Origin: JANJWP01 sp964540725
GTDB lineage: Bacteria; Patescibacteriota; Gracilibacteria; BD1-5; UBA2023
DNA length: 12,864 nucleotides
Assembly (NCBI GenBank): GCA_964540725.1
Contig: CAZINU010000020.1
Coordinates: 1-12,864, forward strand
Reading direction: 5' to 3'
Shown here piece by piece: positions 8,226 to 12,864 of the stretch (position 1 is its first letter; every line of letters starts with the position of its first letter). The translations under genes and the position numbers were made by a program. The notes under the pieces were generated by a model that was not told the DNA's origin, did no database searches, and was given only the letters and a program-made list of their open reading frames with translations.

Positions 8226-8600
8226 TTAGGATTTCTTCCGGATTTTCGGTTCGGCGGATTTCTTCGTCGGTTCGGCGCCGGAATCCTTCGTTGCCGGAAG
8301 CTTCTTCGCGGACGGGCCGGAAACGAGCTCTTTGGAACGCTCGAAAAAAGCTTTCGCCTCTTCCTCCATCCTCTTTAAAAGGCTCCGGTTCCCGGCGGAT
8401 TCGAGCTCATCGAAAATCCGCGAAATCCCCGCGAGCGAATCGGACCATCCCAAGGGCATCCATTCGAAATCGCGAAGCCGCTTCAAATCGGGATTTTTCT
8501 CGACGAACGCGTCGAAATCCTTTCGGTCGTCGAACGTCTTGTCAATCTTCCGTTCCTTCCCTCCGACGTTCTCGTAGAGGGAAACCTTTCAGACGAACAT
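8226..8600 (-). CDS. 124-aa protein with in-frame TGA at codon 4
   Basis: Under the standard code only a TTG at 8486 is available as start, which leaves 114 bases before it as unexplained open frame. Reading the TGA at 8591-8589 as sense lets the frame extend to ATG 8600 (MFV, UGA, KVSLYENVGGKE...). That ATG is the only one before an upstream in-frame TAA at 8615-8613. The protein has an N-terminal strand-like segment, the charged stretch KIDKTFDDRKDFDAFVEKNP, WMPLGWSDSL in the middle, a helical region (SLLKRMEEEAKAFFERSKEL), and a Lys/Pro/Ser-rich disordered C-terminus ending in TAA. It is the first gene of an operon with the 98-aa protein and pcm. I do not recognise the family. No Shine-Dalgarno. 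Confidence 0.75.
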
Positions 8601-8634
8601 ACTCGCATACGGTTAGGAAATACGGCGGAGATGT

Positions 8635-8651
8635 CCGACGGAAGCCGTCGG
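8635..8651 (-). repeat. Hairpin in the leader of the 124-aa/pcm operon
   Basis: CCGACGG (8635-8641), loop AAG and CCGTCGG (8645-8651) form a 7-bp perfect stem. It lies between the predicted transcription start (about 8667) and ATG 8600. It could be a leader regulatory or stabilising structure. There is no T-tract on the minus strand, so it is not a conventional terminator. Confidence 0.4.
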
Positions 8652-8673
8652 GGTTACGGATAGAAACGAACCC

Positions 8674-8701
8674 ATTTTAGTCCTCCGGACCCGCGAGTCA
8701 A
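8674..8701 (-). promoter_or_regulatory. Sigma70-type promoter for the 124-aa/98-aa/pcm operon
   Basis: On the minus strand, TTGACT (8701-8696) and TAAAAT (8679-8674) are separated by 16 bp. The predicted start near 8667 gives a leader of about 67 bases that contains the 8635-8651 hairpin. Confidence 0.55.
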
Positions 8702-8722
8702 TACCCGTCCGACCGCGTTCCC

Positions 8723-8750
8723 TTGCCTTCGAGGACCGAACGCGTATGAT
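8723..8750 (+). promoter_or_regulatory. Sigma70-type promoter for the MgtC/DUF4010 gene
   Basis: TTGCCT (8723-8728) and TATGAT (8745-8750) are separated by 16 bp. The -10 overlaps the ATG at 8746, so that codon cannot be the translated start if this promoter is used. The leader to ATG 8782 would be about 25 bases. Confidence 0.5.
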
Positions 8751-8781
8751 GCGGGGGTCGAATTTCCGTCACTTGCCCGCC

Positions 8782-10149
8782 ATGGACATCTCCGCTTTCT
8801 ACGCCTTCCTCATTTCCGCCGCGCTGGGCGCGCTCGTCGGCATCGAGCGCGAAATGACCCACGCGGAGAGCAAGAAGGGGCACGAAGAATATTCTGGACC
8901 GTTCGAAGGGTTCGGCGGCATCCGTTCGTACGCGCTCATCGGACTGTTCGGAGCCATGGCAGCCTGGCTCGACGCCAAATACGGCGGGCACGCGCTCTTC
9001 GTGGCGGGGTTCGCGGTCATGGCCGCGTTCGTCGGCATTTCCCACGCGTACGCGTCGTTCAAGAAGGATGACATCGGCATTACGAGCGAATACGCCGCCA
9101 TGGCCATCTACCTGGTGGGCGCCATCGTCGCCATAGGACAAACGACCCTCGCCGTCGCGACCACCATCGGCGTCATGGCGCTCCTTTCCGCAAAAGACGG
9201 GTTCCGGACCCTCCGATCGAAGATCAGCCGCGAGGAATTCCAGAACGCCATGAAGTTCGCGGTCGTCGCGTTCGTCGTACTGCCGGTGTTGCCCGATGCG
9301 AAATTCGCCTTTTCGGACATTGCCGGAATGCTCGGGGCGGATTTCTCGGTACCCGCAAAAATCTGGACCATGAAATTTTTCAACCCGCATTCGGTCTGGT
9401 TCTTCGTCGTCGTCATGGCATCGGTGGAATTCGCGGGTTACCTCCTCTCCAAAACCATGGGCGCGAAGGGCGGCATATTGGCATCGGGGGCGGTCGGAGG
9501 ACTCGTTTCTTCCACGGCGGTCACGGCCGCGATGACGGCGCGGAGCAAGGAGGACGCGAAAAACGCGCCCTCGTACGCGGTAGCCACGCTCGCGGCCTCC
9601 TCCATCATGCTCGTCCGCGTAGTCGCCATCGTCGCCGTCGTCGCCGGGGGCCTCTTGTCCGCGGTCTTCCTACCCGCGACGCTCATGTTCGTGGGGCTCG
9701 CGGCTTCCGCCGGATACCTGCTATTCAAATCCCGGAAGGCGAAATCCCGGGAAATCCACGTGGAAGAAAAACTCGAAAGTCCCTTCCGTATCATGCCGGC
9801 CATCAAATTCGCCCTCTTCGTCGTCCTTATTAAATTCGCGTCAGCCATCGGCGTGTCGTACAAGGATTCGTTCGACCCTCAAATCCTCTACTACCTCCTC
9901 GGCCTCCTTTCCGGACTTGCCGACGTGGACGCGATTTCGCTCGATATGGCTGGAAAATTCGCCGACGGATCGATTCCGGCGACCGTCGCGGGCACCGTCG
10001 TGCTTATCGCGGTCATTTCGAACAACTTCGTCAAAGCCCTCCTCGCCTTCCGGTTCGGGGAAGCCTCGTTCGGGCGGTCGGTTCTCTCCGCGTTCGCGGC
10101 TTCCGCGCTCCTCGGGGGCGTCGGAATCGTCTGGAATCTCGTCCCATAA
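8782..10149 (+). CDS. MgtC/DUF4010 family integral membrane protein
   Basis: A 455-residue polytopic membrane protein. The N-terminus SAALGALVGIERE (about residues 10-22) with the downstream GGIRSYALIGLFGA is the signature of the MgtC/SapB-like domain. The C-terminal half, including SGAVGGLVSSTAVTAAM and LLSGLADVDAISLDMA, matches the DUF4010 domain that follows it in many bacteria. About ten to twelve hydrophobic helices are visible. MgtC proteins are linked to Mg2+ limitation and ATP synthase control in pathogens. For the fused DUF4010 form the transported or sensed ligand is not established, so I give no function. Start at ATG 8782 is preferred over 8746 because the latter overlaps the candidate -10 box. 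No Shine-Dalgarno. Ends in TAA, 17 bases before the next gene. No in-frame TGA. Confidence 0.88.
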   Translation: MDISAFYAFLISAALGALVGIEREMTHAESKKGHEEYSGPFEGFGGIRSYALIGLFGAMAAWLDAKYGGHALFVAGFAVMAAFVGISHAYASFKKDDIGITSEYAAMAIYLVGAIVAIGQTTLAVATTIGVMALLSAKDGFRTLRSKISREEFQNAMKFAVVAFVVLPVLPDAKFAFSDIAGMLGADFSVPAKIWTMKFFNPHSVWFFVVVMASVEFAGYLLSKTMGAKGGILASGAVGGLVSSTAVTAAMTARSKEDAKNAPSYAVATLAASSIMLVRVVAIVAVVAGGLLSAVFLPATLMFVGLAASAGYLLFKSRKAKSREIHVEEKLESPFRIMPAIKFALFVVLIKFASAIGVSYKDSFDPQILYYLLGLLSGLADVDAISLDMAGKFADGSIPATVAGTVVLIAVISNNFVKALLAFRFGEASFGRSVLSAFAASALLGGVGIVWNLVP

Positions 10150-10166
10150 CGCGTCGGTTCCCCCCC

Positions 10167-10748
10167 ATGCTCTCGAAAATCGGCACCCTCCTGCGAAACA
10201 TCGAAGCGCTCAAATCGGAACTCCAATCGGAGTACGACGCGCTCCGAGAACGTTACGATTTCGAAATCGAAAATCGCAAAATCGTTTTTTCCGAGCGGGC
10301 GAAGGAATTGCAAAAGCGGGCGAAGGAGGGCGTTTTCCATTACCTGCTCTCTTCCGAGATCCGCCACCTCCTTTCGGCGCCGTTCATTTACGCCATGATC
10401 GTTCCGGCAGTCGTGTTGGACCTCTTCCTGACCACGTACCAGTTCACCGCATTTCCGCTCTACGGCATCGAACGGGTACGGCGGCGCGACCATATCGTCT
10501 TCGATCGGAAATACCTCGGGTACCTCAACCTCATCCAAAAACTCAACTGCCTGTACTGTTCGTACGTGAACGGCCTATTTTCGTACGCGACGGAAATAGG
10601 GGGGCGGACGGAGCGATACTGGTGCCCCATAAAATACGCCCGAAAACTCGATCAGACGCACCGGCATTACGCGGAGTTCGCCGATTTCGGCGATGCCGAA
10701 GGGTTCGTCCGGCTCTATGCCGAAAAAGGTGTTGACAAAAAATCCTAG
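10167..10748 (+). CDS. Membrane protein with conserved-looking Cys motifs (NCLYCSY / YWCP)
   Basis: A 193-residue protein. An N-terminal charged helix, likely coiled coil (1-55), leads into one strongly hydrophobic segment (FIYAMIVPAVVLDLFLTTY, about 73-91). A cytoplasmic or periplasmic domain follows with YLGYLNLIQKLNCLYCSY (116-133, Cys128 and Cys131), NGLFSYATEIGGRTERYWCP (135-154, Cys153) and IKYARKLDQTHRHY. The CxxC plus WCP arrangement could bind metal or form disulfides. I recall proteins of unknown function with a similar 'LNC.YCSY.NGL... RTE.YWCPIKHA' pattern in other bacteria, but cannot name a family. It follows the MgtC/DUF4010 gene by 17 bases and is probably cotranscribed. Ends in TAG; no in-frame TGA, no Shine-Dalgarno. 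Confidence 0.82.
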   Translation: MLSKIGTLLRNIEALKSELQSEYDALRERYDFEIENRKIVFSERAKELQKRAKEGVFHYLLSSEIRHLLSAPFIYAMIVPAVVLDLFLTTYQFTAFPLYGIERVRRRDHIVFDRKYLGYLNLIQKLNCLYCSYVNGLFSYATEIGGRTERYWCPIKYARKLDQTHRHYAEFADFGDAEGFVRLYAEKGVDKKS

Positions 10749-10759
10749 TGGCGTATCAA
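10732..10759 (+). promoter_or_regulatory. Sigma70-type promoter inside the end of the preceding gene
   Basis: TTGACA (10732-10737) and TATCAA (10754-10759) are separated by 16 bp and straddle the TAG of the upstream gene. The leader to ATG 10802 would be about 36 bases and includes the Shine-Dalgarno. Confidence 0.45.
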
Positions 10760-10790
10760 TACCCTACGGAATTTTCCGCAAAAACGCGAA

Positions 10791-10796
10791 AAGGAG
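10791..10796 (+). promoter_or_regulatory. Shine-Dalgarno AAGGAG that decides the start at 10802
   Basis: AAGGAG ends 5 bases before ATG 10802. It is the only clear Shine-Dalgarno in front of any gene in the window, and it argues against the GTG at 10748 that overlaps the preceding TAG. Confidence 0.7.
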
Positions 10797-10801
10797 AGGT
10801 T

Positions 10802-11194
10802 ATGAAGAAAAGAGAAGCAGTGGGGCGCGTACTCTTGTCCATGAAACTGGAAGAGTGCCTGCGGACGGGAAAGCCGTTCTCGTTCCCGGGGGACGGCCGG
10901 GATTGGACGGTTCGGCAATCAATGATTGTCAACGGGGTCACCTACCCGTTCCACCTCTACCTGTACGAAAAGTCAGGCGACGGCGCGAAGGGGCACCGGT
11001 ATATCCGAATCGGTATCGACCCTTCCCTGAAAATGAACGGAAAGAAGATTAAGAATCCGTTCAAGCGCTACCCGGTGTTCGCCCTCGCCATTATCGAATC
11101 TTTCCAGGAAAATGGCGATCGGACATTGACGCCGGTATACGAGTTCGGGCCGGTCGACTGGCTTTTCTCGGTCGTTCCCGACGTGCCGACCTGA
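10802..11194 (+). CDS. 130-aa protein of unknown function, the only gene ending in TGA
   Basis: A 130-residue soluble protein starting MKKREAVGRVLLSMKLEECL. It contains aromatic-rich beta-type segments (VNGVTYPFHLYLYEKS, HRYIRIGIDPSLKM, TPVYEFGPVDWLFSVV) and no hydrophobic helix. I do not recognise it. ATG 10802 is chosen because of the Shine-Dalgarno; an in-frame GTG at 10748 would give 148 residues and overlap the previous stop as TAGTG. The frame ends at TGA 11192-11194, 14 bases before a terminator hairpin. If UGA is sense here, translation would add 60 residues through the hairpin and antisense to the next gene, up to TAA 11372-11374, which looks implausible. With its own promoter, Shine-Dalgarno and TGA stop, it differs from all neighbours and may have been acquired separately (inference). 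Confidence 0.7.
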   Translation: MKKREAVGRVLLSMKLEECLRTGKPFSFPGDGRDWTVRQSMIVNGVTYPFHLYLYEKSGDGAKGHRYIRIGIDPSLKMNGKKIKNPFKRYPVFALAIIESFQENGDRTLTPVYEFGPVDWLFSVVPDVPT

Positions 11195-11208
11195 GACGGC
11201 GCCGAACC

Positions 11209-11237
11209 AAAACGCCCCGCATTCCGCGGGGCGTTTT
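11209..11237. terminator. Hairpin terminator between two convergent genes
   Basis: A perfect 12-bp stem has left arm 11209-11220 (AAAACGCCCCGC), loop ATTCC and right arm 11226-11237 (GCGGGGCGTTTT). It has a four-base T-run on either strand, so it can serve both the 130-aa gene (+) and the secreted-protein gene (-). Confidence 0.8.
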
Positions 11238-11259
11238 CCTTTCTCCGTTCGCGGAAACA

Positions 11260-12744
11260 TTATTCCACGTTCAGGAGGTCGTCGATGTCGTTCTGCATGA
11301 CGTCGTCAATACCGAGATCCCCGGCGGAATACTGGTCGCGCAGAAGAACGACCTTCTCCCGGAGGGAGCCGTAAACGGCCTGGTTCTTTCCGGACAGTTT
11401 GGGATTCGCCAGGAGTTTGTCGAGCTTTCCGAGAATCTTGTCGAGGGCGGCGATTTTCGCGGTTTGGTCTTCGCCGAATTTCTTGTCGAGGGTTTTTTCG
11501 AGGCCCGCGACGGCCTTTTCGAGCTTGGGAGCCATCTTCTTCACGGCTGACGCGTATGCGTCAGCCGCCGGCCGCGCCGCGATTTGACCGCTTACGGCTT
11601 CTTGGCCGAAGGCGTCGAAGGCGCTCGGACCGGGAGCCCCCATCGGAACGAAATTTCCGAAGGGATTGGCGGTTCTCCGCGCCATCCCGGCGTCGGCGAG
11701 GGCGGCGTCGAACGAATCCTTTCCGGCCATGAGGGAAGATATGAGCCCCATGAGCTCTTCCGACATGCCCTCTTCGTTCGATCCGGACTTGATGGCCGCG
11801 AGGAGTTTTTCGGCGTCTTCCTTCATTTTCGCATGGAGCTCGCGCAGGCGTTCGGCACCCGTTCCGGTCGCGGCTTCGGCGATGCGTCCGCTCGAGCGGA
11901 CGACCTGTACGGCCATAATGGCGGCACGATCGAGGTTCGCGGTAGCCTGAAGGCTTCCGTACGATATCCACGTTTCGTGCAAGCGGTCGAAGAAGTTCTT
12001 CTGCACGGCTTCGATTCCGGCCAACGGATCGGTTTTAGAAAGTTCCCGAGCATCGGCGAGCGCGGTCTCGAGCTCCGATATCCGCGCCTGGAAAGCGTTA
12101 CGGGCGGGCGAAAGGTCCACCGAACTCGGCGCGTCTTCCGGAGGGACGGCGGCAGCCTTCAATCGGGCCATTTCGGTGTCGGCCCGACGGAAGAGGTTGG
12201 GAAGCTGGGCCGTCATGGCGAGCTTCGGAAGTTCGGTATCGATGACGGAGGTAATGTCTTCAATCATGTCGAACCCCTTCTGGGCCTCTTCGACGCTCGA
12301 TGCCGAAGAGACGAGCGCTACCGCCTCATCAACCTTCGCCATGGCATCCCGGAGGGCTTCGGAGGTTTCCCCGTTTTGAGCCTCGAACCGGGCGATTTGC
12401 GCCTTCACGCGCTCCATGGAACTCTTGAACGTTCCGATTCCCTGCCGCATCTGGCCCAAAGCCGCCTCCATACCCTGACCGGCGGCGCCGCCCATTTGGG
12501 AGGGGTCGAAACCTTCGGGCATTCCGCCCATTTGGTCCATCGGACCCGTGGGACCTACGGGTCCCCGCATCATCTGCTGCATCTGTTCGGGCGACGGCAT
12601 TCCCGCGGGCATTTGCCCCATGTACTGCTGCTGCATTTGCCGCATCTGTTCCGGGGTGGGCATTCCGGAAGGAGCCTCGTCCGCCAGTGCGGCGGCAGGC
12701 GCGGCCGAAAGAATGGCCGCAAAGAGAACTTTCCGTGATCGCAT
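11260..12744 (-). CDS. Secreted Met/Gln-rich coiled-coil protein
   Basis: A 494-residue exported protein. MRSRKVLFAAILSAAPAAALA followed by DEA is a classic signal peptide with an A-L-A cleavage site at residue 21. Start ATG 12744 is preferred over ATG 12774 and the upstream alternatives because the signal peptide begins there. Residues 27-80 are Met/Gln/Pro/Gly-rich with two copies of GMP(T/S)PEQM(R/Q)QM (27-37 and 48-58) and a short collagen-like GPVGPTGP (61-68). The rest is mostly Ala/Lys/Glu-rich helix, likely coiled coil, with a PFGNFVPMGAPGPSAF break (around residue 370) and an acidic C-terminus DVMQNDIDDLLNVE. It ends in TAA with no in-frame TGA. I recognise no enzymatic motif. A surface or periplasmic structural role is possible. 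The Met-rich head might bind copper, but there is no direct evidence. Confidence 0.82.
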   Translation of the reverse strand: MRSRKVLFAAILSAAPAAALADEAPSGMPTPEQMRQMQQQYMGQMPAGMPSPEQMQQMMRGPVGPTGPMDQMGGMPEGFDPSQMGGAAGQGMEAALGQMRQGIGTFKSSMERVKAQIARFEAQNGETSEALRDAMAKVDEAVALVSSASSVEEAQKGFDMIEDITSVIDTELPKLAMTAQLPNLFRRADTEMARLKAAAVPPEDAPSSVDLSPARNAFQARISELETALADARELSKTDPLAGIEAVQKNFFDRLHETWISYGSLQATANLDRAAIMAVQVVRSSGRIAEAATGTGAERLRELHAKMKEDAEKLLAAIKSGSNEEGMSEELMGLISSLMAGKDSFDAALADAGMARRTANPFGNFVPMGAPGPSAFDAFGQEAVSGQIAARPAADAYASAVKKMAPKLEKAVAGLEKTLDKKFGEDQTAKIAALDKILGKLDKLLANPKLSGKNQAVYGSLREKVVLLRDQYSAGDLGIDDVMQNDIDDLLNVE

Positions 12745-12774
12745 AGGAAAAAAGAGAAGGGATAAAACTTCCAT

Positions 12775-12802
12775 ACTATATGCCGTTTTCCCCACAATGG
12801 AA
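12775..12802 (-). promoter_or_regulatory. Possible promoter for the secreted coiled-coil gene
   Basis: TATAGT (12780-12775 on the minus strand) is a good -10 element. The best -35, TTCCAT (about 12802-12797), has only three consensus bases at a 16-bp spacing. The start would be near 12768, about 24 bases before ATG 12744. Confidence 0.35.
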
Positions 12803-12864
12803 GGGGGCGCAAAAGTTCTAAAATAAAAGCGGACACCCGGTACGGATTTGTGCGGTAATATGGA

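Noticed and set aside
405..8591. UGA as selenocysteine
   Set aside because: Six sites in five unrelated families, none with a known selenoprotein position or an evident SECIS-like hairpin just downstream.
231..9435. High frequency of GAATTC and of TTCG/CGAA words
   Set aside because: These follow from preferred codons GAA, TTC and TCG on both coding strands; no array or regular spacing is seen.
12796..12864. Possible gene or RNA at the right edge
   Set aside because: Only 69 bases beyond the secreted gene region, with no supported start, stem or motif.
1..12864. CRISPR array, tRNA/rRNA, insertion sequence or prophage genes
   Set aside because: No regularly spaced direct repeats, no cloverleaf or rRNA-like stretch, and no transposase, integrase or phage structural motifs were found on either strand.

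Overview
The window is GC-rich, densely coding bacterial DNA. It carries cell-wall genes (murI end, murD, murC, a secreted NlpC/P60 hydrolase), a possible RelA/SpoT-like protein, protein repair (pcm), an MgtC/DUF4010 membrane protein, and several small or secreted proteins without assigned function. Its most striking property is the genetic code. Five separate genes (murI, the RelA/SpoT-like gene, murD, murC and a 124-codon gene) are interrupted by TGA codons, six in all. In every case the reading frame continues unchanged into the missing part of the same protein. Eleven of twelve genes end in TAA (7) or TAG (4). This fits a lineage in which UGA is a sense codon. The closest known precedent is code 25 (UGA = Gly) in the candidate phyla Gracilibacteria and Absconditabacteria; UGA = Trp (code 4) cannot be excluded from this sequence alone. 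CGA and CGG still read as Arg at conserved Mur ligase positions. Almost no gene has a Shine-Dalgarno sequence, so a small-genome CPR/Patescibacteria-type organism is my best guess. This is inference.

Layout. 1-482 (+): C-terminal part of glutamate racemase. 2240-522 (-): one 572-codon protein broken by two TGAs, resembling a divergent RelA/SpoT nucleotidyltransferase in its second half. 2300-3634 (+): murD with one in-frame TGA, diverging from the previous gene across back-to-back promoters. 3655-3696: strong bidirectional hairpin terminator. 5672-3702 (-): secreted LysM-like/NlpC-P60 protein with a long proline-rich and coiled-coil tail. 5870-7303 (+): murC with one in-frame TGA, sharing a TTAA stop overlap with the convergent pcm. 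8600-7300 (-): a three-gene operon (124-aa protein whose start is only visible when UGA is read, 98-aa protein, pcm). 8782-10748 (+): MgtC/DUF4010 membrane protein and a cysteine-containing membrane protein. 10802-11194 (+): a 130-aa orphan, the only gene with a clear Shine-Dalgarno and the only one ending in TGA. 11209-11237: hairpin terminator. 12744-11260 (-): secreted Met/Gln-rich coiled-coil protein.

Together the genes cover peptidoglycan precursor synthesis (D-Glu supply, then the MurC and MurD ligations), peptidoglycan cleavage outside the membrane, and possibly alarmone-type signalling. The 130-aa gene is the exception to the recoding: its TGA sits just before a terminator hairpin and no TAA or TAG precedes the hairpin in any frame. 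Either UGA still terminates in some contexts here, or this gene is foreign or mis-terminated.
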